Origin: Puccinellia tenuiflora
Taxonomy: Eukaryota > Streptophyta > Magnoliopsida > Poales > Poaceae
Direction: 5' to 3'
Length of the DNA: 64,000 nucleotides
Assembly (NCBI GenBank): GCA_012064385.1
Contig: QRDG01001831.1
Coordinates: 655,435-719,434 of the forward strand
Part shown: piece after piece, positions 36,221-46,335 of the stretch
Position numbering within the stretch: the stretch's first letter is position 1
Layout: each line of letters begins with the position of its first letter
The notes under the pieces: generated by a model
Databases searched by the model: none
What the model saw: only the letters and a program-made list of their open reading frames with translations
Told to the model about the DNA's origin: nothing
Program-made: the position numbers and the translations under genes

Positions 36221-37996
36221 TGATGCATGTAAAATGCATACATGAACTTTGCACTATAACACTTGTTTTCCATTCATATTTGCATCATATAAGGGGTATA
36301 TTACTGTTATTTAATGATTTTTGGTAATTAATAATGATTTCCCCTTTTATGGAATTAATCCTGCACAGGCAGAAAAACCCCTATTTCTTTCCTTATTTAT
36401 TTCAGGGCCTTAACAACGTCATAATGAGCTGCAAATTTACGGGGATCATTATTTTGGAAGGAGGAAGACCTAGGAGCGAAAGAAGCAAGCAAACGGAGGC
36501 CAGAGGGGCAAAAGGGGGTGCCCCACGCGGCCAGGTACAGGGGCCACGTGGGCCCACCTATTTTGGCCCTCGTGGCCCCGTTTGCGTCGATCCTTCGCCC
36601 TGAAGCATCCTCGTGACCTAAAAACGCCTATATAAAGAGCCCCCCGACGTTCTTCGAAGAGAGAGCCGCCACACGAGAGAAACAAGAAACAGAGACCAGG
36701 AGGCTGCAGATTGGAGGGGGGAAACTCCGGCGGAGCGCTGCCGGAGAGGTCTCCTTCTTCTCCATCGACATCTCCACCGTCTCCATGATGAAGAGGGAGT
36801 AGTCCACCTCTGTACTATGGGTTTGTGGCAGTAGCATATGTATCTCTCTCTCTCTTGAGCTTCACTAATTAGCACCGTATGAGCTGCTGAACATGATTAC
36901 GGTCATCGTTGTATTACCTTTATGTTGGATCTTTTTATGAGTTAATATATGTTGAGATTGCAATGTTTATTTCAGTTATGAAAGTAGATGCATATTATGT
37001 ACCCCGTTCTTGTATCCTTGTTTTTATCAAGCATGTTTATGAGAGCGTGTGAGGGGGAACGTGTGCATTAGTTGGAGTAACGGGGGTGGTAATGTGATAA
37101 GCTGACAACTTAATATCGTGATCCATTGGGTGTTTACCTTACTTTGTTGCCTCACTAGGGATAAACCAAAATACCATGTTGCAAGGTATGAGGAGTGACA
37201 AGCCTCTACCTATGACTAGATCCAGCATGTTCTTATTTTCACTTCATGTCATTAATCTTAAGGCTATACTCTGAGTCATCTTAATTACTGAGGTGTTATG
37301 ATTTAGTTCGCATCTTGGTGGAGTATAAGTGAGGCTAATAATCAAAAGGTCTCTATGTTAGGAAGTGATGCCCATATATTTAGTAACATGTCATTAAACT
37401 TGTTTGCAATCTCATATGTTAATCCTATGTCTACTTATTTGCCACACTATATTAAAGAGAGAGTGCATGTGTGAAACCATGAACCCCGGTCCATTTTTAA
37501 TCATAAGAAACAACTTTCCAACCACTTTTAAGCATTTTCTACATTCAGCCATTTTAAAATCAGAAAATACAAAAACACTTTTATTCATTGCATACACATA
37601 TAAAAACCCCAAAAATATCATCCATCATCATTACTATCATCCTTGCATTACCACTTACCACCATTGCATATTTATTTACTGTTTTGCATTCATTATTATC
37701 TTAATATCATTCTCACACCTTGTGCTTGACAACCACTTGGTGAGGTTGAGGGCACAAAGCAATCTACTTTGTTTGCAGGACATCTAGAGAAGGACAGGGA
37801 GATAAAATCCCCACTACTGATATCCCGAGAGTTCGATATTAAACCCTCGAGTCACCCTCGTGGGGGAAAGACTTCCACTTCTACATACTCTGCACTTGGA
37901 GGCTCAACCTATCCCATATATTATTTTCCTTTCAGGGTATCAAGAGTGCTTGTTGGCGTAGTTGAGGGAGAAACACTCTCATCAATTCCGTCATCA
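36221..37996 (+). repeat. Solo LTR of a related Gypsy family
   Basis: 1776 bp, TGATGCATGT...CATCA. It is alignable to but clearly diverged from the host LTR. The target-site duplication ACGTG is at 36216-36220 and 37997-38001. No internal domain or second LTR is present, as expected after LTR-LTR recombination. Confidence 0.92.
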
Positions 37997-38001
37997 ACGT
38001 G

Positions 38002-38568
38002 ATGCCCATATAATTAGTAACTTGTCATGAAACCTTTTTGTTGCAATCTCATATGTCAATTCTAGTGTTCCATTATCTACCACTTTATTAAAGAGAGAGT
38101 GCGTTTGTGAAACCATGAACCCCGGTCCATTTTTAATCATAAGAAACACCTTTCCAACAACTTATAAGAATTTTCCATTTTCTGCCATTTAAAAATCTGA
38201 AAATACAAAAATAATTTTATATCTTGCATTCACAATACAAAACCCAAAAATATCATCCATCGTTGTTTCCACCATCCTTGCATATTTATTTATCATCATT
38301 ACATATTTATTTATTGTTTTGCATTTATTATATTTTCATATCATTCTCACATCTTGTGCTTGACAACCACTTGGTGAGATTGAGGGCACAAAACAATTTA
38401 CTTTGTTTTGCAGGTTTTCAAGAGAAGGATAAGAAGATAAATCTTTCACTACTGATTCCCGGAGAGTTCGATATTAAACTTCGAGTCACCCCTCGTGGGG
38501 AAACTGTCTTTCCTATACTACACACTCTGCGCTTGGAGTCTCAACCTAAGCTAAGTTCAAGGCCATCA
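38002..38568 (+). repeat. 3' LTR of the Gypsy element, second part
   Basis: Resumes at ATGCCCATATAATTAGTA and ends GGCCATCA. Together with 35060-36220 it makes a 1728-bp LTR. Confidence 0.93.
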
Positions 38569-38675
38569 CTTGCCTTAGCTCGAATACTTTCCTTTTGTCG
38601 ACATGCATGTGAATCCTTTAATTCTTTCTGTTGCATATGATATATAGTACTATATATATGGCTTTGTCTATAGAG

Positions 38676-38930
38676 ATGCCGAGGTGCTACGTGGTGTACA
38701 AAGGGTGGGTTCCAGGAGTCTACGACGAGTGGGAGGATTGCCAGAAGCAAGTGAACAAGTTCAGCGGCAACAGCTACAAAGGGTACCCGACGAGAGAGCT
38801 GGCGGAAGCTAGGTGGAGGATCCACCTCCTAGGAGAGCGGAGAAACAGGAACCGGATGAAGACCTTGATGATCGTGCTCCCGGTCTTGCTCACCGCCATT
38901 GCGGGTGTACTCTACTCGGTCCTTTGGTAG
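38676..38930 (+). CDS. RNase H1 hybrid-binding-domain protein with C-terminal membrane anchor (84 aa)
   Basis: The start is placed at ATG 38676, directly before the domain; upstream in-frame ATGs at 38637 and 38658 are possible. Residues 4-46 follow the RNase H1 N-terminal / caulimovirus-VI type domain: YVVYKGWVPGVYDEWEDC, then QVNKFSGNSYKGYPTRELAE. This domain binds RNA-DNA hybrids or double-stranded RNA in RNase H1. Residues 53-62 are basic (GERRNRNRMK), and residues 61-84 are one hydrophobic segment ending at the stop, which looks like a tail anchor. No catalytic RNase H domain follows. It lies inside the CACTA near its right end, on the same strand as the other two genes. Unlike them, it has no frame break. 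Similar short proteins are, as I recall, frequent in Triticeae genomes. The function is unknown; a host origin cannot be excluded. Confidence 0.75.
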   Translation: MPRCYVVYKGWVPGVYDEWEDCQKQVNKFSGNSYKGYPTRELAEARWRIHLLGERRNRNRMKTLMIVLPVLLTAIAGVLYSVLW

Positions 38931-39190
38931 TTTAGGACTTGGCTAAAGATGATGATCAACTTGTTGTAATGTGTAGTGTGTGTAATATGTGTGAGATGGA
39001 CTTGTTGTATGCTCCAACACTTGTAATATTCGGGAACTTGTCACTATATTGGTTCTAATTGTTTGTGATGATGATGTATTGATCTGATGATGATATACTA
39101 TTTTGTATTGCTGTATATTCTGCAATTATACTATACACCTGTATATACCTGTATAAATACCAGAAAATAACAGTTTTTTAGACCTGTTCG

Positions 39191-39444
39191 AAATGTCAGT
39201 GGCGCATCTTTTTTTCAGCTAGTGGCGCATCAAACATCAGTGGCGCATATGGCCATATGCGCCACACATAGTTTATCAATGGCGCATCTGGAAGATGCGC
39301 TACTGAAGGGAAAACTATGCGTGGCGCATCTCAATATGCGCCATGCATATTTTGTTACTAATGGCGTGGCATCGGTGGCGCATCCAATATGCGCCACGCA
39401 TAGGCCATTTTGGTGCGCCACCTATATCCTTTTCTCTACTAGTG
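39191..39444 (-). repeat. CACTA right terminus and subterminal repeat array
   Basis: Several copies of GTGGCGCAT/ATGCGCCAC in both orientations, ending in the inverted terminal sequence (minus strand CACTAGTAGAGAAAAGG). Confidence 0.88.
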
Positions 39445-41365
39445 GTGCCTAAAACTATTATCATCAGGGACGGGGACAAGAATCTTATACAAAGGGGGCA
39501 ATCAACCATTATGCAACTTGGAGGGGGCCTTATAGCTTAAATTGTAACTCAGCTTCACATAATTTCTCTAAATATATAGAGGGATTTCAGAAATAATTAT
39601 AGCATGGGGGGATCCAAGGCCCCAACACCGCCCTGATTATCATAACTGAAAACTATAATCACAATTGAAAAAAAGGGAATACTATGGTCGGATTTCTCGT
39701 AAAATTATTTATAATTACTTGATTTTACCTAGGTATTCGTGTAGGATAGCAAGAATATTGCATCCAAGAGACTAGAGGTCTTGCATTGAAAGAAAAGATT
39801 TCATATAGAAAATGTGAGGATGGCATCAAATGAAGATGCTCATCAAAGATAAGAAATGTAAGGTCAAGATAAGCAACCCTGATGGATTTATACTCCTAAA
39901 TCTTGTCATCCATTTGGTAACTATGAACATGTGATTATGTGCCTAAATGAAGCTTTCCCAGGAGCAAATTGAGAGTCCTCACCAAGTAACTCTGATTAAG
40001 TGAAGTGTTCCAACTTGAGTCAATCGTGGACGTCATTATCGAGTTCAGGTTAAATTAGCAAGGCTAATGTATCCATTTGCTAGGCTTTTCTAGTTTTTCT
40101 GGCCTCACGATGCTTGGTGTGAGACTGGGTTATAGATTTGATAGTTGTACTATGAATAGGGGCTATCTAATGAGTAATATAAAGAGTTTTTGAATGGCCA
40201 ATTTACCCTCCTCTAGGAGACATCAAGATTCTTCTAGTAGCCTCTTAACTAAGATGTAGAGTCATTTCCAACAACTGAACTTCAGGATATATCCGGTGTC
40301 TTCGCATGTATATATTTACTTGCATATCTACTTTATTACATCTTGTTGCTAGATCTAGTTTGTTTTCATGTTGCTCCAGCTCCTAGTTGCTCTAGTTTGG
40401 TTAAAATTTGACAATCTTCTATTCATCATTTTACATTGTTATTTCAACTGAATTCAATTATGATTGAAGTTATGTATCATTTCCCAAATCACACTTGTAA
40501 CGCTAAGTATATATTCTTTGTGTAAATAAATAAGACATATGGATGCCCTTCATCATGTCGTGTTCAAATATTTGTTCGCATAATTGTATTAGATAATCCT
40601 ACTTTATGTTGAGCTTGCGTACCTTTTGGTAGTAGGATAATGATGATTAGTATAAAATATATATTTTTATAGTCGAAATATGTAAAAGATTGAGTTGTAA
40701 GAAAATATTGTAAATGTTCCACATCGATGTACAACAAGTGGTATATATATATATATATATAGTTACTTAGTTCCGCTAAACAACTTGTATAAATTAACAC
40801 TTAAAGTTGCATATTGAGATTGCTGAATGTATGTATGTTTGGAATGTCGTTTATTTTCTTGAAATGTAATGGACATGGTTTTGGTAATCTATTATCCAAG
40901 TGTCGTTGTCACATTGCTACTTCTTTTGAACATATCTATCAAATTTACAAACTCAATTCTATTTTCTAAGAAAATATTGTTATTTCAAATTCAGGTATGA
41001 CAAAAATTATAAAGTTAACTAATTTCCTGGTCGCAACAATTTAAACCGTGAGTGTATACTCCCAATTGAAATAAACAAATATATACATCTGGATCTATCA
41101 TCATGTCATCTTCAAATATTTATTTGTAGACTTGTAGACACTAATTCATGTTGAGCTTGCATATATCTTTAATAATGGAGAATAATGCTTACTAGAAATC
41201 ATTTTCGTAAAATAAAAAAAATGCTAGTGACAGTGTTGCAATAGGTATCACAAATGGCCTGCACAATCATCTTCCCATATTATTGGTATAACCGATCATT
41301 ATTCGAACACATTACTACCACCGAACCATAATAAGTGTCGTAGTTTTGAACTAACATAAAAATAA
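39445..41365. repeat. AT-rich diverged repeat block
   Basis: No gene is seen. Segments recur further right: TACCTAGGTATTCGTGTAGG at about 39728 against TACCTAGGTATTCATGTAGG at about 42997, and the region 40850-41600 against 44030-44749 plus 46331-46520. A TA microsatellite lies at about 40742-40761. Confidence 0.6.
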
Positions 41366-41367
41366 TA

Positions 41368-41457
41368 CTCCCTCCGATGCTCCAATCAATAATAAATCTC
41401 ACAGTTTTGAACGAACCTCAGTTTAAAACTGCAACACTTATTTTGAATCCGAGGGAG
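41368..41457. mobile_element. Stowaway-like MITE
   Basis: A 90-bp element with ends CTCCCTCCGATG and (minus strand) CTCCCTCGGATTC, flanked by TA on both sides (41366-41367, 41458-41459). The matching position in the related copy near 46370 lacks it. Confidence 0.85.
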
Positions 41458-41744
41458 TATTATTTTTAGTTGCAAACACATGACTTTAGGTTGCGCTTGA
41501 TTCATCTGAACCTTTGTAACATTTCTGACACCAAACCGCCCGAGTTATCGTCCATTTCTGACACCAAATCACTTGGCCAAAGCAACTATGCACATTAGAG
41601 AGCATGCAAGAACATAAATCAACATATAAGAGACATGCACAATTTGATCATAACTTCATAATCCATCGGATCCCAGCAAACACATCATATAGCATTACAA
41701 TAATCGATCTTGATCATGTTAGGCAGCTCACAAGATCATAAACA

Positions 41745-42323
41745 ATGAGGCACAAGGGAGAGAGACAACCATCTAGCTACTGCCATGGACCCGTAGTCCA
41801 AGGTGGAACTACTCACACATCATCCCGGTGGAAGGCATGGCGATGAAGAGCCCTCCGGGATCGATCTCCCCTCCGGCAGGGTGCCGGGATCAGCTTCAGA
41901 AATCACTCCGAATTAGGGTTTGAGATGACGGCGGCTTCGGGATGATTTCGTGGAAAATAATGCCCGCCCTGACGAAATTAGGGTTAATGTCAATTTATAA
42001 GCGTCAGAGGAGGCCGAGGCAGTGCCCAGGGGGCAGGGGCGGGTCCACCCATGGGTCCACCATGGGCCGCGGCCAGTGACCGCCTCTGGTCCCTAGGTGG
42101 CCCCTCAGGTGATGATTCATGCAATTCCGAGAATATTTCCCGAAGAGAATTTTTTGAAATAGAAAAGAGCAAAAACATGGAACTAGCACTGGGCATCTTG
42201 TCAATAGGTTAATTCAAAAAATGCCTAAAAATGATGTAACATGATAGTAAAAACATGTGGCAATTAATGACAGAAAACAAGCATGGATCAATAAAAATTT
42301 ATAGATACGTTTGACACGTATCA
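41745..42323 (-). repeat. Degenerate Gypsy-type LTR fragment, second copy
   Basis: Related to 820-1163 plus 12637-12905. The right edge on the minus strand begins TGATACGTGTCAAACG, a TG-type LTR start. The opposite end and an internal domain were not found. Confidence 0.6.
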
Positions 42324-44749
42324 ATGCCTCCGGTGATGATCCCCTTCTTCGGCAGGGTACCAGAACAAGTCTCCAAATCGGTTTCCATGACAGTGACATC
42401 TCTATATAGAAGTTGGAAAAATAGGGTTCGTCTCTTAGGTTTCTCTCCGGCTACGCATCATCACCATGGATCTCGAGGAGTGACTAAACAAAACGAAGGA
42501 ATGGGACGGGAGCTAAGCTGGCTGCCTATCCGGAAGTGCGTCAGATCTCACGCAAACCAAATAAAAGTGCCTGCATCCATCCTAAAGTTCCTATTTTTTC
42601 TAACGTCAACATGATTTTGGTTGTGAACTTAAAACTTTCAGTTATCAAATGATTGGAATTGCATGAGAAGATAAAATATTTATTATCCAAAAAGATGTCA
42701 TGTATTACAACATGTCTGAGGCCATTTTGCCTCTTACTTATCCATATTTTATCTTACTATACTGATATTATATATTTGTTTCTAAATGATGCATAACAAC
42801 CTATTGGACTACATATTCACTATTCACATTCTTCATTCCGAATTACTAAATAGGTCCAAAATACATGATATCCTTTAAGTGTGTCGTCAAAGTGACAAAG
42901 TCTTATATGCGATTACCAGTGACCAAAATAATTATCACAACTGAAAAAACGATGAACTATCGTCGGACTTCTCATATAAATAATTATAATTACTTACCTA
43001 GGTATTCATGTAGGATAGCAACAAAATTGAATTCTGGACTAGAGGTTGGTTCATGCCTTAAACGTCGTTAGTCTTTTGGATTGGGAATAATATGATTTAA
43101 CAATTTGTTATTTAGGTGCCTTTATGCTACCGTTACATTTTTAAAACATATCCACCAATTGCAGAAAGTTGCAAATCAATTCTGTTCAAATATTGATATT
43201 TCGACCGAATTCAAACATGGCTAAAGCTATGTATCGTTTCCTACTCGTAGTTGTAACCATAAGAAGATACTCCCAATAGATATAAATACAAATGTGTGGA
43301 TCATTTTCATCATTTCAGGTTCAAATATTTATTGGTATACTTGTATTATGTACTCCTAATTGATGTTGCATTTGCATATTATCTTTTAGTAGTGGGAGAA
43401 GCATGATTATAAAATCATTAGTTTTCTAGATATGGTGGGACTAAAGTTGGTCCACATGGTCGTATGCAAATACACGTGAAAATATTGTATAGTTACTTAG
43501 TTTTACCAAAGTATTTGTATAAACATAACGTTTAAAGCTACAGATTTGAGATTGGAGGCTGTGTCCATGTCTCAAACCTTTGTGTATTTGTTTGTAATGT
43601 AAGGAGTATATCCAAGTGTCTTTATCCAACGCTACTTAATTTGAATATATCAACCAATGCCACAAAGTCCTAACTATGGACCAAGGGTTTGATTAAGACA
43701 AATATATGTAGTGAGATTTAATAATGGATAACAATTCCTAACTATGGACCAAAGGTTTGATCAAGATATATATGATTGAAGATATGTTCCATATGTGATG
43801 CATTAAGTATATTTAATGGATTTCGTGTGAATGCCATCAAAATCAAGATATACATCAAGTTCAAGATAAGATTATGCTATTATCAAGAAGAGGCAAATTA
43901 AATAACTTCAAGGCATCAAGATTGAGTTCAAGAACGAGTTTAATAGATCATGATGAAGGTCATGTGAAGATCACGAAATGATCAAGATGGAATTCACTGG
44001 AGAAACTCACAGATGGTCATTTTGTTGAAACAATGGGAACATTTTTGGCAATCGATTATCCAAATACCGTTATCCTATTATCATATTGCTACTTCTTTTG
44101 AACACATCTACCAATTGCACATAAGTATTTCTCATTCTAAGCAAATATTGTTATTTCAGGGAAACCCACTTTGGCACTCAGGTGCATATGCACGCGCTAT
44201 TTAAAAAATAAAATTTGAAATGTTGAAACAATTAAAAATAAATTTTCGCGGATACATCTTCATATTCTATGCGTTCATAAAGTCGTTTTCGTAAAAAATG
44301 GTATTTTATGTTGTGAAAAAAGAAAAAAACGTCTCGTGAAAAACCTTATTTTTGCACCAATTTTTTTTCTTTTTTACATAGGGCACAAAATATGCCGGTT
44401 TTGGGTGAAACGACTTCGTGAATATATAGAATGTTATCTATGCACTAACTTTTTATTTTGACATTTCAAAATGCGTATAAAATGCATCGAGAATACCTGG
44501 TGTATTTCAATTGAATTCAGGTATGGCTAACGTTATAAAGTTAATTAGTCTCATTTCTCGGTTGGAGTTGTAAGCGTAAGCGTATTATACTCTGACAGAA
44601 ATATATACACACATACATGTGGATCTCTCTCGTCATGTCATCTTTAAAAAAATTGCACACTTGCATTGGATACTAATTTATATTGAGCTTTCTTATAATC
44701 TTTTTTGTAAAATAAAATATGTCAGAAACAAAGTTGCGGTAGGTGTCAC
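42324..44749. repeat. AT-rich diverged repeat block, continued
   Basis: No gene is seen. It contains further degraded copies of the units found in 39445-41365, for example GCTACTTCTTTTGAACA(C/T)ATCTA at about 44088 and 40917. One unit is cut by the TRIM-like element at 44750. Confidence 0.55.
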
Positions 44750-46330
44750 TGTTAGACTACATGTATGGCTGAGATTAGATATAGAATTAGGTTAATGACC
44801 TTCTTGTATTCCAAGTCTCCACCTACCCCATGTACTTCTATATATAGCCCCCCGTGAGGGTCAAATCAATACAACACAAATATTAGGGATTCAATATTTT
44901 CCACATGGTATCAGAGCGGTTAGTCTCACGACGCCGATCTTAGGGTTCTAAACCACTTCCGCATCGCGCCGCCCCCGGGGAGATCTTCTCCTCGGGGGCG
45001 CGGCACCCGGTCTCGATCAAAGATCGGATCGGTTCTTAGATTCAAATTTCCAGTTCATAGATTAGATCTAAATTTCGAATTCCCAATTCTCTAGTCTTGA
45101 TTCAGTTTAGCCACAAAATAAATCCCTAAATCCAGATCACGTCGACGATACTCGACTTCGGTGAGAAAATCCAGCAGAAAAGAATCAGGACCTCACGCAG
45201 CGCCGGCCACAAGGCGCAACCAAGGTCGACGTCCAGCTGCTTCCACGGGCCGATCAGGATGTGCGCTACTCCCTCGCCCTCGACTCCAACATGCAGGTGC
45301 ACGGCAGATTCCAGCGGTTTCATAAAGAAATCCACGTCTCCACTCCAATCTGGAGTGCATGCATGCACAAAGATTCACGTCACCAAGCATCACAAGCACG
45401 GAACTCCAAGACGTCTACACGCGCAGGGCTTCATCGACATGGCCGACGACCATTGTACGTCTACATCAAGCCGTACGACCACACCGACAGATTGCCTCGC
45501 CGGACTACATCGAGCCGAACAACTACATCAACATGTACGACTACATGTCTATATCAAGATCTTCGTCGAGTTCTACATCGCCAATACAATTATCGCCACG
45601 GTCTACATCACGCGAGTCGAGCCACATGCCGCCAAAAAAACAAAACCCCGCCGCCTGCCGCCGCCACTCCCATGCGAGTCGCCGCCGCACGCCGCCAATG
45701 ACAAATAAAAAAACCCGCCGCCGCCGCAGAAACCCTGCCGCCGCCGCTTAAAAACCCGCCAGCGCTCTGCTAGGACGAGCATACAATCGTCTCGCCCGCT
45801 TGGTAAAAACCTGCCGCCGCCGCAAATCCCTGCCGCCGCCGCACAAAACCCAAAACCCTACGACACAAAACCGCGCAATTTTTTTTTTCGCCTTCGGCTC
45901 TATCGGCTACACCGACCGCGACAACATCGACCACGGCTACATCATGCTCGGCTACCTCGACATCAACATCATACACACGTCTACAGCAACTCAAGAGCTC
46001 CAGTCAACAGCATCCGCGTCATCCCTTGCGTCCATGACACTCCCGCTGTGACTGCGGGAGGGAAGAGAAGGAACCAGAAGGGGACGGCGATGATGACAAG
46101 GTGGAGGAGGCGACGGACGCACATGACTCTTCATTCGCAATCGTCTGCTTCACTCCCGCTACGACTGAGGGGGGATGTTAGAGTATATGTACGGCTGAGA
46201 TTAGATATAGAATTAGGTTAATGACCTTCTTGTATTCCAAGTCTCCACCTACCCCATGTACCTCTATATATAGCCCCCGTGAGGGTCAAATCAATACAAC
46301 ACAAATATTAGGGATTCAATATTTTCCACA
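44750..46330 (+). mobile_element. Small non-autonomous LTR retrotransposon (TRIM-like)
   Basis: LTRs of about 155 bp at 44750-44905 and 46176-46330 start TGTTAGA and end TTTTCCACA. The target-site duplication GTCAC is at 44745-44749 and 46331-46335. The PBS TGGTATCAGAGCGG (44906-44919) abuts the 5' LTR, and a purine tract (GAGGGGGGA) precedes the 3' LTR. The 1.27-kb interior has GC-rich, His/Thr/Arg-rich frames but no gag or pol motif. The LTRs differ at a few positions. Confidence 0.92.
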
Positions 46331-46335
46331 GTCAC

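Larger units (their letters stand above)
28706..38568 (+). mobile_element. Gypsy-type LTR retrotransposon with gag and protease only, nested in the CACTA
   Basis: LTRs 28706-30430 and 35060-36220 plus 38002-38568 begin TGATGCATGT and end GGCCATCA. The target-site duplication CTTGC is at 28701-28705 and 38569-38573. Only gag and an aspartic protease domain are encoded; reverse transcriptase, RNase H and integrase are missing, so it depends on a partner. The PBS is of the GGC(A)CCGTTGCCGGGGA type and the protease of the DLG type, both as in Athila/Tat-related Gypsy lineages. The exact Triticeae family name is uncertain. The 3' LTR is interrupted by a solo LTR. Confidence 0.92.
14136..39444 (+). 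mobile_element. Large CACTA (En/Spm superfamily) transposon with nested insertions
   Basis: The left end begins CACTAGTGGGAAAAGG and the right end, read on the minus strand, begins CACTAGTAGAGAAAAGG, so the termini match apart from small changes. Both ends carry dense copies of GTGGCGCAT and its complement, the usual transposase-binding arrangement. Inside are a TNP2-type transposase gene, a second large CACTA gene and a third small gene, all on the plus strand. The flanks do not show the expected 3-bp duplication (TAA on the left, GTG on the right), so the ends could come from two related elements or the flank may have changed. About 9.9 kb of the span is the nested Gypsy insertion. Confidence 0.8.

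Noticed and set aside
45259..45751. Frames inside the TRIM-like element as gag remnants
   Set aside because: No gag, zinc-knuckle or pol motif; three frames overlap in repetitive His/Arg/Thr codons.
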